Below the pieces are notes generated by a model. That model made no database searches. It was not told the DNA's origin and was given only the letters and a program-made list of their open reading frames with translations. The position numbers were made by a program, and so were the translations under genes. Below are positions 1 to 12,500 of a stretch of DNA of 64,000 nucleotides, piece by piece. Within the stretch, counting starts at the first letter, position 1. Each line of letters opens with the position of its first letter. This stretch comes from Gongronella butleri (Eukaryota; Mucoromycota; Mucoromycetes; Mucorales; Cunninghamellaceae). The stretch spans positions 1-64,000 of the forward strand of contig JAIWZP010000037.1 of NCBI GenBank assembly GCA_025201375.1. The letters run 5' to 3'.

Positions 1-3000
1 TCCCCTTCTCTCGGTCGCTTTCACTCACACCGAAAGCCTATTGGTGCTTTTTCCGTTCCGATTGATCTCCACCCCTCTCTCTCTCCCCTACCGTCCCCTT
101 TTGTAATTTTACTTTTTGCTTTTTCGTGTATTTTTTATTGTACTGTATTCATAGCCTGCTTCTTCCGCCTCCCTCCTCCCATTGCGCGCGTGCACACACT
201 CTTTTTGAGCTTGCCACGTCGCTGTATATAAATGTACATAATAAAACTTGACTTTATTTTAATATTCTCAATTTTTAGTCGGCCTGCTCTCTATGGAAAT
301 TTTGGGATCTTTGAGATCTTTGGAGCGGCTTGATGCGGTCTTGTCGGAGGCTGTATCTCCAAGCCTAACGCACCCGTAAAATTTGCATCTCAGCAGAACA
401 AAAGAACAACGAGGTCCAAACGTACACCAATCGGCGCGCCGCGAGTCGTTTTGACCCAAAAAGGGCGATCCAGCATCACCCCCTCCATGCGCAATGCGTA
501 ATGCAATCATCGTCGTCCAAGGATGGCGCCGCCTTACTCCTTTTTTGAGTCCTTCATGTGCCTTGTGGGGCAAATTCGCAAAACAACAAAAAAAAAAAGG
601 AGAGGGGGGGGGAGGCAAAGCAATTGGCCATCGTGATTTGCATGTTCCATTGTTGATTGGCATCCCACCTGCACAAAATATATTTGTTCTCGCGTAAGCA
701 TTAGGCAATGGCAACAAAGAGATTTCCAATTTGGCAAGTCTGCCCTCAGCTTGTTGCTTTTTTTGGCGGTCATGCGACCGTGGAAAAAAAAATATTACGA
801 GACCTGAAGATGCGCCGTGATCACGCTTGTCATACGTGTCGGTGAGGGTGTCTCCCTTTTTCCCCTCTTGTTTATTTATTTTTTCGCACAGCATGTCAAC
901 CTTTGCACCAATCAAGTCGGTGTGGGATGCATCTTGAAAGGGCCTCGGCCTTTCCCCCCTTTGACATGCGCGGAGGCCAATGTAGAACGGATCAAGAGGG
1001 AAGGAGGATTGCGTTTTTTTATATTGTGTGCATTTTTTGCATGAATGACGGGCCATGGGCTTCCCTCCCACGGCTGCTCCCCCCCCCGCAGACTTGTCTC
1101 CCTGTATGGGCAATGCGCAAGACCAGACGTCACGCGTCATCGGCGCGTCAGCCTGCTTCTGTTTCTTCTCACGCCGCTTACGATTTGCCTTTGGATGTGT
1201 TAGTTTTGCCCCGCAACCTTCGATCTGCTGCGCCTGAAACCAACTCGCCTTGCGCAGCGTCGTCATCATCCGCGCCAACGACACGACGGACACGCGATCG
1301 AGGTAGCACCAGAAGGAATCCATAGAGCACGCGTTAAAAAAGCGTGTGAGAGAGAAATGTTACGAATTTAGAAGAACGTGTCTTCACGCACCGGCCAAGG
1401 TTCTTTCTCCACGAGGACGTGGCCCATGCGAGTTTTTTTTTTTTTTTTTTTTTTTTTGTCCATTAGCAGCCGAGGGACACGATACTGTAAAGAGAGAACA
1501 AGGAAAAAAAAACATGGCAAAATGCGAAATGTATCGATGACGCGTCGTTTTTCTCGTGACAGACGCCGCCATGTCCGCTGTGCAGCAACAAGCAAGGGCT
1601 CATTCATGCGCAAGACGCAGAAAGCACATCAAGAAACCAGTTGCAAAGCTCAAAAAGAGCCAATTGGGCGGGCCAAAAGCACAATGATGCACTTTTTTTA
1701 TATGAATCCTTTGTTTTCTTGATATGGTTGATACCAGCGCCTAATCACATTGAACCATGGTCCACTGGAAAGCGACTCGATAGTTTTACGGAATGCGACT
1801 GGACAACGGAGTCGAAAAGAATGGACAGGGGCATGCTATGGCCTCACGACGACGCGTTAGCAGTTATTGCTATTGTAACAAAGAGCCGCAAGACTTTTAA
1901 GCGTGGGAGGAAGCGCGTAGGAAACTGGCTGGTTCCATTGTCGCGTGGAACCACTCGCGTCGAGGCAAAAAGAAAGAGAATCACATGACGACCATCATAA
2001 ATAAATAAAAAAATCAACTAAATTAGATTACCAACGTGCCACCATAATAAAAACGAGGGCTTGTCGCACACGTTGACGGCCGAGCACGCTCTCTTTAATA
2101 ACGTCCAGCCTCACGAAAGAGCACGGACCCATCAATCGCGACAAAAAAGACAATGCAATCAATGAAAATCGACTAAAATGTTGTTTTGCTCGGGCATGAT
2201 AACCGGTAAAAGTAGTCGTCGTGAGCAAAGATGGTCAAAGTTCCATTTGCCTTTTTTTGAGCCCAGTCGTGTGCATTTGGGTCGTGCAGCTGTTGAGAAA
2301 TGAGAAAAAATTAAATTTGGCAGCCTTAAGCCCTGGCCAAAATTCGTAAAAGGTCGTCGGATCAACTTGAAACTTGGAGGGTACAAGGAATGCACTGGCA
2401 TCTTCAACTTTTAAGACGAGAGTCGTAAAGATTGATCAAGTAGTTGTCGAGAAAATCTCGATTTGTTCTTTTTCATTGATTTCTGGGTCGTTTGTTCACG
2501 GATATACAATCTTGCTGGGACATTTGCTCATTGAATCAATAATTCCAAGCTTTCTCTTTCAAATGAGCCTAACTCGGAGGCACTGGGACCACTGGATGAG
2601 ATGCTGCAACACTTTTTAAAAACCACGGATTGTCCAAGGGGTGCAGTCGAGGTTTTGAAAGTCGTCAAATTCAAGTCCTCAGCTCTCCACGTCATTCAAC
2701 CTCACAGTAAGTGCGTACCTATCACCGACAGAAACGAAATAAAAACCTGGGATCCATTGACTAGATCGCGCGTAAAATCCAATTTGCCTCTATTTTTCAC
2801 CACAAATCTAAGTTGACGAATAGTGCCTGTATCTCGATGAAACTTGTATCATCAGAAAATGATTGATTCGCTGCGCGTGGGGCCATTGGTGATCAATGAA
2901 AAAAGTGATATTTTTGGCATGTTTGACACGGTTTTAATTTCTTAGATTTTTTTTGACGCGTGAAAAACCGCGTCAAATGTCGAGTTTCACGCGCCTGTTC

Positions 3001-4049
3001 TTAATCAATTATTGCATCTGACGCGTCTCTTGTTAGTGGCAGCGTCGGCGCGGCTCTGTGGTAGCGTTCTTCTCGTGCCGTTCGCGTTTGAAATTTAAGC
3101 AAAGATTGCCCATTGCTTGCCAGTGAACAGATCGGTCCCGGTCCTTTTAGGCATTTCCCTTCGTTTTACAATGCAATGGATCTTGTGTGTGAGTTTGATA
3201 GATTTCTGGAGACCTGACTTTTCGATTTTTGTCCTGGCCGTCAAACACGTCAAAAATTTGATTTACGTATGGCACGCTCCAACGACAAACGACTGCTGCA
3301 AATTGAGATCCAGTCCGTTTTTCCAGCTTGTCAATTCACGGCGGGACGCGTTTCGGGGCTTCACAGAGACTTGTTGGCGATTTTCAATTGCTGTTTTCAT
3401 TAAAATGACGTTTTCATGCGCTGTTCTTGAAAAGCAAACGTAAATGATCTCAAATTTGAATATGTTGATGGTTGATGAACAAGTAGCAAGGGCTTCCAAT
3501 GGCGAGCGACCAGTAAAATTGAGAAAACCCTCTGTTTGTGGCAATTTATTGTCTTTTTTTCGTTTTCTGTTGAATTTTATACTCTCTATTTTTCGCTGTG
3601 CTGGCAAAAGCACAGTTAATTGCTCTCGAAAAAAGAAAACAATGAAATCATGTCAATCGCTTGCGTGGGTATCTGATTGGGTACAAAAAAAAAGGAATCA
3701 TTTTGGTTCTTTTGATGCGCGCTTAATGTCCTAGTGCGAGTTGCGGCCAATTTGCATCAATAAAGGGCCCTTCAATGACTGGAAAGCTAAATGTCGCTTG
3801 TTTGCCGTGCGTGGTCTTCAAACAACGGCTTTACGTGTGAGTTTTGTGCCAAAAGTGAGCCATCCCGGGCAACACGTTGATGTTTGGATATGCCAGTGTT
3901 GCCATTGGCTGATTTGAGCGGCGAGTTAAACAATGAGAGACGGAGATCACGCGCGCTGAGAATCAAAAACGGGGCTCTTTTTTATTTTTTCGTGTGGGGC
4001 CCATCGACCCCTCGTTTTTTTTTTTTTCATTTCTTTTTGGTTGTTCTTC
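1..4049. other. Mostly non-coding upstream region
   Basis: Apart from the doubtful gene at 268-1323 I recognise no protein here. The region is AT-rich with homopolymer runs (for example T at 1434-1457). Facing polyadenylation-like signals lie at about 239-256 (AATAAA on each strand), so 1-267 may be the 3' flank of a gene entering from the left. From about 2,000 to 3,900 the sequence is open only in short frames and carries several ACGCGT motifs (near 2955 and 3015). It resembles the decayed intergenic DNA seen elsewhere in the window. The first exon of the sorting nexin begins at 4050. Confidence 0.5.
268..1323 (-). CDS. Doubtful hypothetical protein
   Basis: A 351-codon open frame runs on the minus strand and stops just before an AATAAA-like signal (plus-strand TTTATT at 250-255). 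That position is what one expects of a real 3' end. The first ~60 codons look protein-like, but the rest is rich in homopolymer translations and no domain is recognisable. A possible intron (GTAAGC donor near 1190, CATACAG acceptor near 1110) would change the product. It may be a chance frame, a gene with unresolved introns, or a long non-coding transcript. Confidence 0.2.
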   Translation of the reverse strand: MDSFWCYLDRVSVVSLARMMTTLRKASWFQAQQIEGCGAKLTHPKANRKRREKKQKQADAPMTRDVWSCALPIQGDKSAGGGAAVGGKPMARHSCKKCTQYKKTQSSFPLDPFYIGLRACQRGERPRPFQDASHTDLIGAKVDMLCEKINKQEGKKGDTLTDTYDKRDHGASSGLVIFFFPRSHDRQKKQQAEGRLAKLEISLLPLPNAYARTNIFCAGGMPINNGTCKSRWPIALPPPPSPFFFCCFANLPHKAHEGLKKGVRRRHPWTTMIALRIAHGGGDAGSPFLGQNDSRRADWCTFGPRCSFVLLRCKFYGCVRLGDTASDKTASSRSKDLKDPKISIESRPTKN

Positions 4050-6144
4050 ATGCCAGACTTGGAACTGTTGGTGCCAGAGGCGGCGGCGTCCGTCGACTCT
4101 ATTCAGTTTAAGCTTGTCTTGGGTGGCACAGTAAGCAGTGGCTGCGCGCTTTGTGCAAAATAGCTAATTTTCCCCCTTTTTTTCAAAAAAAAAAAAAAGG
4201 GAGTGAACGAGTACCTGACGCAACATGACAGCATCCAGCCAACGGCGTTTCGGTCGTTTCAGCAGCTTGCATGGCTTCATGACCAGCTTTCCAAGCTATC
4301 GGCCGTGTTTATTCCTGCTTTGCCAGAGACACCCAAGCTGGACGATATGGATGACCAGGACTATGTCGAGCGCAAGCGGCTGCAGGTGGCTCGCTACTTT
4401 GCCAAGCTAGTGCAGCGGCCTGACCTTGCGCACAATGAGATGTTTGTGCATTTTCTCTCCAATGACATGGTAAACTATCCCTTTTTCACGTTTTTTTCTC
4501 GGTGGTGTGTTGATTTCTCGCGATGTTTCACTAGTCACCGTCCCAGGTGGCACACGCCAACAAGGGTGTGCTGTCGTTTCTGCGGTTCAATCGCACGTCC
4601 AAGCCGACGCGAGCGAAATTCCACTCATACAAGGTGATGGAACCTGTAGATGGCGACGAAAACGAGCTATTTCATCGGCATCAGATCTACATTCTTATGC
4701 TCGAGTCGTACTTTGGGTCCATTGCCGAGTCGCTGGAGCGCGTCATGCAGGTTCGCGAAGGTATTTGCTTTTTTCCCCGTTTTTTACGATCCCGCGCGTC
4801 GCGAATCTGACCTCCACTTATTTTTGTGGTTTACCGAGCAGGACTTGCAGACACGCTGACGGATTTGGGTGACATGATCATTGAAACGACACAAAGCAAA
4901 TATCAGCTAGGCGAGGGTATTGCGCACAAGGATCTTCAGCGGGCTCTGGATCGAAAAATGCAGCTGTTTGGCATGCTGATGGATGAACTTGGCTTTTTGA
5001 TCACACGACAGGTAATGTTTGACGCCCATTGGAACGTGGAATGGATGATAGATCATGTTAGATTTGGTGCTGATTTTTTTTTTGAAATCAGGGCAAAGAA
5101 GAAACAATGCAATATGGAGACGTGTTGCTTGAATACAAGGACAGCATGGATGGGCTCAAGGTAGACTATTACGAGCAACGTGAACTCGAACTCGGGTGCT
5201 GACAATTGCTTCCTTTAGACGGTGTTTAATACGCGGACACAAAAATTGATGGATTATGTCGAGAGCGCCAAGCACCGGAGTAGGAAACGCGACCGTGCCG
5301 ACCGATTGAAGCTTCGCATGGGCATGAATGCTAGCGAGGTGCAGACCGCCGTTGAGGAGGAGCAACAGGTACGACGAAAACAAAAATAATTGCAAAAACG
5401 ATAAAAAAACGCGATCTGACATTTTTTCTCTTTTTTTTTTCTTTCTGCCAGGCAACAGATACGATGAACGAGCAAAAGCAGCAATTTGACGCGTGTCAGA
5501 CGCGTGTCAAGGAGGAGATGCGGCTGTTTGAGGGGCAAAAAGCGCGCGATCTGTTGGCGAGCATGAAGGCGTTTGCGCGTGTGCAATTGCGGTACGAGCA
5601 GGCCAAGCTGGATGCGCTGGACAAGACGTTGACGGACATGCAGCATTTGAAGCCAATGGCGCGGCACGCGTCGTTTTCGTATGGGGTAAGTCGCAGCGCT
5701 GGCACGCGCGCGTCTTTTTCACGCGACGCGTCGGGCGGCGCAAGCAGCGACCACACAAATGACCTTGCTTCGGGCGACGACGGCGTTTTCCATCCTTCCT
5801 CGTCGGAGGATCATACCAAGAAACGGCGGCCAAAGCACCATTACTACCAGAGTCCGCCGCAAAAGACGCTGCAATCGTCGGCATCGCTGCCCACATGGAC
5901 GCGCCCGGTCGACGCCGATGCAAGCGACACGGACGCCCTCGGTGACCCGCTGACAGGCACCACACCCATGACCACCACGTCTGTGCCGCTCATTGCGTCG
6001 CGCACCGTCCCATTGTCATCATCGCCCACAACCATTGCACATTCGACGTCCGCCGCACCGTCCACTGCTGACCGCCATTGGCGTCAGGGTCTCTCGAGCT
6101 CGTACGACGATCGCTTACTCAAGTCGCAACTGCCGTGGTCATGA
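4050..6144 (+). CDS. PX-BAR sorting nexin, Vps17-like
   Basis: Predicted endosomal membrane-binding and curvature protein of the retromer/sorting-nexin class. My model has seven exons: 4050-4130, 4200-4469, 4535-4760, 4842-5011, 5092-5160, 5219-5368 and 5452-6144. All borders are GT/AG and the frame is open throughout. The N-terminal ~110 residues form a compact PX domain, with an FRSFQQLAWLHDQL core and a following P-x-L-P stretch that match the PX phosphoinositide pocket and proline loop. The next ~300 residues are strongly helical and charged, as in the Vps5/BAR domain. A Ser/Thr-rich tail of about 140 residues follows. The PX sequence and the short linker best resemble fungal Vps17, which pairs with Vps5, but Snx4/Snx41-type proteins are alternatives. 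The start is the first ATG in frame after a T-rich leader. The gene converges on uS13m, 153 bp between stops. Confidence 0.78.
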
Positions 6145-6297
6145 ACATCGATTAAAAATCAAAGAAAAACGCCTTTTTGAGAAATTTCTATGCTACATTG
6201 ATGGGGGGTTTTTATTGAGCAAGCCAAGGTGATGGTGGTCGGTGAGGGATTGGGAATGATCTATACAGGATGGAGAAAAAATGGTGGAAATGGTTGT

Positions 6298-6912
6298 TTA
6301 CAAGGAGTAGTTGTCCATGAATCGCTGCAAGGGGCTCTGGGGCTGCGTCCACCTGGAAAATAGAAAGAAAAAGATGAGCGGTCAATTGTACGTCACGGGA
6401 ACGATAGAAACGTGGCATTGAGCGAGTCAACACGCAAGCAATTGGAGCGAGAAATGGTCAATTTTGAATAAAAAGACTTACGCAGTGAATCCTCGGCGCT
6501 GGACCCATCGGCCGTTTAGCTTTTTCGCGGTCTTTGCGTTGTTGCGAGTGCGCTGGCCGCGGACGGGTAAGCTCATGGCGTGGCGGCGGCCAATGTAATT
6601 GCCAATGTTGCGATGGTGCATGACCTGTTCGCGGATTTGGCGCTTGAGATCGGATTCAATGGTCATGCCGGCGAGCGTGTTGGTCAAATCGGTAACCTGC
6701 GCTTCCGTCAGCTCGGCGACGCGCTGCGTCTTGGGGATCTTGAGCTGCTCGCACAGCTTGAACGCCGTCGGCTCACCGATACCGTAAAAGTATTGCAACG
6801 CCGTGCTACAAAGAACAGAAAAAAATGAGTCATCGTCCTAGAGCAATTCAAGGGACAAAGCATACCCAATGAGCTTGCGATCGGGTAAGTTGACGCCCAA
6901 CAAGTGCAGCAT
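6298..6912 (-). CDS. SWS2: Mitochondrial small-subunit ribosomal protein uS13m
   Basis: Bacterial-type S13 of the mitochondrial 30S-like subunit, which contacts the head and the tRNAs. Three exons on the minus strand: 6866-6912, 6482-6805 and 6298-6352, giving 141 residues, about the length of yeast Sws2. The N-terminus (MLHLLGVNLPDRK) and the YGIG helix-hairpin-helix near residue 23 are diagnostic. So are the basic LPVRGQRTRNNAKT segment near residue 98 and a closing RRG. The frame continuing past the second exon stops at once (TAA inside the GTAAGT donor); splicing adds a short C-terminal tail of about 18 residues. No long presequence is visible, as in Sws2. The gene is divergently arranged with BUD23 across 230 bp. 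Not bacterial contamination, since it has introns. Confidence 0.92.
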
Positions 6913-6991
6913 AATTGAAAAATAAAGGCAAAAAGGGAAAGAAAACAAGAAAAAGAGCAGCGAGGGAGGGGTCAGGCTTGCCTTTTTGGAT

Positions 6992-7020
6992 CTGCCGGAC
7001 AAGAATTCAAGGTCCGGCAG
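6992..7020. promoter_or_regulatory. Perfect inverted repeat in shared promoter
   Basis: CTGCCGGAC (6992-7000) is mirrored by GTCCGGCAG (7012-7020) across an 11-base spacer. It sits in the 230 bp between the divergent uS13m and BUD23 starts. The two CCG/CGG half-sites resemble targets of dimeric zinc-cluster regulators, or the element may form a hairpin in RNA. Function is inferred. Confidence 0.4.
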
Positions 7021-7142
7021 GGAATGTAGCGGCTCTTTCATCAGCCACCGTCTCCCACTGCGGTCTTTTTTTCACTTTTTACTGCTTGTTCGCTCTTTTT
7101 TTTTTTTTTTCCTCTCCCACTCTCACTTTCTTTTACGACACC

Positions 7143-8396
7143 ATGTCTCGGCCTGAACACATTGCCCCTCCCGAGATCGTATGGCCACGACACGTCAAAA
7201 CGTGGAGAAATGCTCACTTTTTTGCCATTTTTTTCCTAGTTTTACGGCGACGACGAGGCGCGCAAATACACGGAAAAGTACGAAAGAACCACTTTATGCA
7301 CGCAGCAGCCCTGTTGACTGACGGATCTCCTCTTTATAGCTCGCGTATCGCGACGATCCAGGCGGAAATGGCGTATCGTGCACTGGAATTGCTGAATTTG
7401 CCTCCTGGTCCCGCGTATCTGCTGGATATTGGCTGTGGTTCTGGCCTGAGTGGTGAAATCCTCACGGAAGAGGGCCACGACTGGGTCGGCATGGACATTT
7501 CTCCATCGATGCTTGGTAAAACACGAAAAAAAGCGAAAAAATGCCCCATTGGCTGACGCGCTCGCCTTCTTTTTTTTTTTTTTTTTGATTGTAGAGGTGG
7601 CGTTGGAGCGCGACGTGGAGGGCGATCTATTTTTACAAGACGCGGGTCAGGGGATGTCCTTCCGGCCAGGCACATTTGATGGCGCTATTAGGTAATTAAG
7701 GGAATGGCTATTTTTGGTGCTTTCGGCGTCGGTCCTCGTATGGAGCTCCCTCATCGTCGTCAAGTCATCAGCCTCCATTCTGTGTTACGCCTTGGAAGGG
7801 GGGGTGCGGGATCGATCGGACTTGTTCTCACTCAACTCAATTCCAAACTGTTCTTTTTTTTTCGCTTTGTTATCCATTTCACTTGGGGAAAATCCAGCAT
7901 CTCGGTGCTGCAATGGCTGTGCAATGCGGACAAGTCGGCGAATCGGCCCAAGGCACGCATGCAGCGGTTCTTCTCGTCGCTTCACGCGTCGCTGCGCAAG
8001 GGTGCACGTGCGGTGTTCCAGTTTTACCCCGAGAACGACGATCAAATCCAGATGCTGACGGATGTTGCGACGCGGTGCGGCTTTGAGGGTGGCTTGCTCG
8101 TTGACTATCCCAATTCGAAAAAGGCGAAAAAGTACTATTTGTGCTTGTTTGCCGGCCAGCAGACGGGCGTGCGCAATACGATGCCGCAGGCTCTCGGTGA
8201 CGAGCTGCATCCGGACGATCAACGATCCATTGCCTTTGAGCGTCGCCGCGCAAAGCATCAAAAGCGCCGCACCACCAAGAACATCAAGGACAAGAACTGG
8301 ATCAAGCGTAAAAAGGAGATTGCCCGTGATCGCGGCGAGAAACAAGTGGCAAGAGACTCAAAGTACACGGGCCGAAAGCGCAAGGTGCGCTTTTGA
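7143..8396 (+). CDS. BUD23: 18S rRNA (guanine-N7)-methyltransferase Bud23
   Basis: SAM-dependent enzyme that methylates the conserved guanine of 18S rRNA (G1575 in yeast) during 40S assembly, acting with Trm112. Five exons: 7143-7178, 7240-7277, 7340-7515, 7595-7691 and 7898-8396. They give 281 residues, the same length as the human orthologue. Visible landmarks are RPEH near the N-terminus and [12 protein letters not shown] (SAM motif I, about residues 52-63). Further on come a GMDISPSML segment, QWLCN, the [11 protein letters not shown](Y)YLCLF block, and the basic C-terminal tail ending YTGRKRK-x-RF that is characteristic of the family. The first exon is only 12 codons long. The start lies just after a T-rich tract and needs no further upstream exon. 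Confidence 0.95.
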
Positions 8397-9176
8397 TCTG
8401 TTTCCACTTGCTCAATTCCACCCCTCGTGGAAGGCCTCCTTTTTTTTCATTCTCTTTCATACCCAATCGTCACGCTTCCCTCCTTTTTTTATATTTTATA
8501 TTTTTTGTTGATTACGTCGCATGTTGCCCACTTTTTTTTTTTTCTGTCCTCGCATTGTCCATCTCGCTTTTATATCTCTAGAATTGTCTTTTTCTGCAAC
8601 TGGGGGGTCACATCCCCAGCCATAAAAAAATAAACATGAAACAAGGTTTACCGTCTGGGCTTGTGGATCCTGGAACAAGGTCTGATTTTGGGCAATGCCA
8701 ATGGCCACGGGCGATGCATCCAAAAATAAAATTCAAACCCAGCGCGCCCTGGATAATTTTTCTGGGAGACCAAAAGGCGAAAAAGGGGGGGAGGGATAAA
8801 AAAAGGTCTTTTTTTTTCTACTGCTTATTGTTTGCTCTTTTTCTCTTTCTTTTTTCTCTCTCTTTCTTCACCCGGTCTCTCCTTTTCGTGCTTTACCAGT
8901 CTTTTCTCCCCATCACAACCCTTTCCCTCTTTCCAAGCAACGCAACACTTGGACAAAAAGGTAAAAAAAGGCACTCAAAAATCCGTAAAAAGAAGGCATT
9001 GAGCGTGGAAGAGTGCCTTTTGCGGCTGACAGCTGTCACTGGTGAAGTTCCTTTGGTGTCGCCTCGCACACACACACAAACACGCGAAAAAGAGGGGGGG
9101 GTCAACGAGCAAAACGAGGGCAATAAGCTAAAAAATATTGCTTTTTTTTTCTAGATATTTTCGTCAGGAAGTGGCT
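8397..9176. other. Intergenic region upstream of chitin synthase
   Basis: No gene recognised. Open frames here are low-complexity (poly-T, poly-A) and match nothing I know. A CTAG acceptor after a T run at 9141-9154 lies 22 bases before the chitin-synthase ATG. This suggests an intron within the 5' untranslated leader. Confidence 0.4.
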
Positions 9177-9505
9177 ATGAATCGCACGTCTCGAGTTATT
9201 GATGTGGTTGATCTGACGGCGCTCGACACGGTGGATGATGATGCTGTGGCCAGCGCCCTCAAAACCCGGTTTGACCACGGCGCCATCTATGCCAAGATCA
9301 ACGACCAAGTCATGGTGGCGCTCAACCCACACCAGGAACGCCAACACGAGTCGGCCCAATATGTCGCCGCCTACAAGGACACAAGCGACCAGGTCGGCGC
9401 TTTACCGCCGCATATTTTCCAAATCGCCAACCAGGCCTATATGCATATGCGGCGCACTGGCATTGACCAGTCTATTCTGTTCAGGTGAGTGGAGGGGAAT
9501 CGGGC

Positions 9506-9542
<37 letters not shown>

Positions 9543-12500
9543 AGGCAATTGGGATGAAAAACGGCCAATTCGCAAGAAAAGAAAAAAACGGCCAATTGGG
9601 AGGGAAAAGGGGGGGGAAGCCAATTAGCATGGCAAAAAGGCAAAAATGGGGACAATTTCTGATTTCTTTTTGTTTTTTACCTTTTGTTTTTGTTTTTTAA
9701 CAATTTTTATTTTCTATAGTGGCGAGACTGGATCTGGCAAATCGTATGGTTGTCAGCAGCTCGTACAGCACCTTGTGAGTCTGAGCAGCCCCAAGAAGGA
9801 GGCCAAGTTACACGGCCAGGTGATGAATGCGCAATGGGTGCTTGCGGCGTTTGGCCATGCCAAGACGGCGTACAATCGCGACGCGTCACGCTTTGGCAAG
9901 ATGATTGAGATGCAATTCAACGAGCGTGGGCGTCTTGTTGGTGCCAAGTTTTTGCATTATTTGCTGGACAAGCGACGCGTTGCGCGCAGCTTCTCGGGCG
10001 AACAAAACTTCCACGTTTTATACGACCTTGTTGGCGGCGCGGCGGCCGATGAACGTGACGCGTTACGGCTTGCGGATCAGCCCGGGCAATATCGTTATTT
10101 ATCCAATGCCCAGAATATACCTGCAGCGATCGATGCCGGCGACCGATACGAGCGGCTCAAGCAAGCGCTGCGTTCGCTGGGAATTGGCAAGCGATTGCAC
10201 GCGCGAATCATGCAATTGCTCGCTGCTCTGCTCCATTTGGGCAATTTGCAATTTGTCGAAGATTCGGCCGTGCAAGAGGCGGCGTTTGTCAAGAATCGTC
10301 AGGATCTGGAGCTTGTTGCCGACTTTCTGGGCGTGCCACCGCAGGCCCTTGAGAATGCATTGACGTACAAGACGCAATTGATCAAGCGCGACGTGACGAC
10401 GATGATTCTCCATGCGCAACAGGCGAGCCAGCAGCGCGACAACCTTGTGACAGCCTTGTACTCGTTGCTGTTTTCTTGGTTGGTCGAAAAGATCAATGTG
10501 AAATTATGCGCCGACCAAGTCCACAACGTGATTGGCCTCCTCGACTTGCCGGGCCCGCAGACTCACTATACCCACGCCAATTTTGACAATTTCTGTGTCA
10601 ATTACGCCACGGAGCGCGTCCACGGCTATATCCTGCGCCAGCTGTTTGAGCACGATCTCTATGATTATCGTGCCGATGGTATCGACATTTCCGACATCCC
10701 GTATTTCAGCAATGCCGGCTGCTTGGAGCTTCTCGGCCGCCCCAAACACGGGTTGCTAAACATTGCCAACCACTACAGCAAGAGCACCACGCGCAATTAC
10801 GACAGCAACATGATGGATGCCTTTATCAAATACAATGGCAATCACGACTCATTTGCCACACGGTCCACAGACAGCCAATCGCGTCTTTTCTCCATCCGCC
10901 ACTTTGACGCCCAAGTTGTGTATACGCCCGACGGTTTCTTGGATGCCAACAAGGACGTGTTGAATCCGGATGTCGTGGCCATGGTGCGCGGTGACGCGTC
11001 GGCCGGCATTCCCGCGTCGTACAATGCATTTTTGGTCGATTTGTTCGAATCGTCGGCGATCCGCACCGAATCCCATCCAAAGGAAAGTTCCGCCATCCTC
11101 AATGCACAGCAGTCCAACAAGCCGACACGCCTGCCGTCCATGCGCAGGTCCAAATCGGTCAAGCGCAACAAGGAGGATGTGGCCGTGCCCCAGACCATCA
11201 GCGAGAAGCCCGCCACAGACGACGACAATGGTGGCAACAAGGTCACCATGGTCCTCGACCAGCTGCAATCCTCGTTTACTGATTTGTGCAACATGCTGGA
11301 CGAGACTATCCCTTGGTACATCTTTTGCTTGCGCATCAATGACATGAATTTGCCTCAGCCTTTTGACATGCAGCGCGTACGTGCCCAGGTCCGCGCCTAC
11401 GGCCTCGCACAGATCGCAACACGCATGAAACACGGCTACACCATCGCCTTTGAGCACGCAGAGTTTGCAGACCGCTATCGTGACATCATTGCCGCCAACC
11501 AGATCGACGCCGGCTCGCCTACCGACCAATGTGTTGCTGTTGCATCAGCCTATGGCTGGCTCAGCTCACAATGCGCCATTGGCAACACAAAGGTAAGAAT
11601 TTTTTTTTGAAAGTGAAATGGACAATGAGAAAGAAAAAATGGAAAAAAAAAATTGGCCGCTGACACGCGCCCCCGTTTTCTTTTTATAGGTCTATCTCTG
11701 TGAATCGGCATGGCGACAGCTAGAAGACGTGCTGCGCGTGTCTGAAAAAGAGGACATGCGGCGACAAAAGGAGGAGCGACAATCGATGGTGCCTGGCATG
11801 ATGATGGAGCCATTGTCGCAACCAATGAGTCGCTTGCCCAGTGCGGATGCATTGTCGTCAGCATCGTTTGGTTCTGGAGCCGATCTGCTGGACACGGGCC
11901 ATGACGAGCGCCAGGCGCTTGCAGCCAATGCCGCAGCCATTGGGTTGCCGACACCTGGGCGACGCCACCACGGCGCAGGTGCATCGGTGTATTCGGACGA
12001 CCAGCGATCGTTTGTGTCTGACGACGAAGACGGGATGATCCGCAAATCGCATTATGCCTTCCAGCACGAGACCGCGTCCATGTACGACTCGGAGCGTATG
12101 AGCGACTCTGGTCAATTGGCGATGAAGGACATGCTGCGCACACCTGCAGCCATGCAGCAAGAAATGGACGCTGCGGCGGCAGCGGACGACACGGAGGAAG
12201 AGAAACCGACCGCCGGTCGCAAGCATTGGGTCCGATTTGTCTGGTTTATGACGTGGTGGATTCCTAGCAAATGCATGGTGTGGTGTGGCCGCATGAAGCG
12301 CAAGGACGTGCGTCTGGCATGGCGCGAGAAGCTGACGCTGTGCATGCTCATCTTCCTCATGTCTGGTTTCATTATCTGGTTCCTCGTCTTCTTTGGCAGC
12401 CTGATCTGTCCGCACCAAAGCGTCTACTCGACAAACGAATTGCAAAACCATGGCGACAAGAACAATGCTTGGGTCTCTATTCGTGGCGAAGTGTTTGATT

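Noticed and set aside
6298..6912. Bacterial contamination or transfer suggested by the bacterial-type S13
   Set aside because: The gene has three exons with spliceosomal introns and matches the normal fungal mitochondrial protein.
7785..8345. 186-codon minus-strand frame over BUD23
   Set aside because: Antisense shadow of the last BUD23 exon, which is fully accounted for by the methyltransferase.
8636..9154. 172-codon frame before the chitin synthase
   Set aside because: Low-complexity translation of T tracts, no start context or domain; treated as upstream leader DNA.
10849..11529. Long minus-strand frames inside the chitin synthase (also 11858-12697 and 13448-14167)
   Set aside because: They mirror codon bias of the plus-strand gene and show no domain, while the plus strand encodes a complete, well-matched enzyme.
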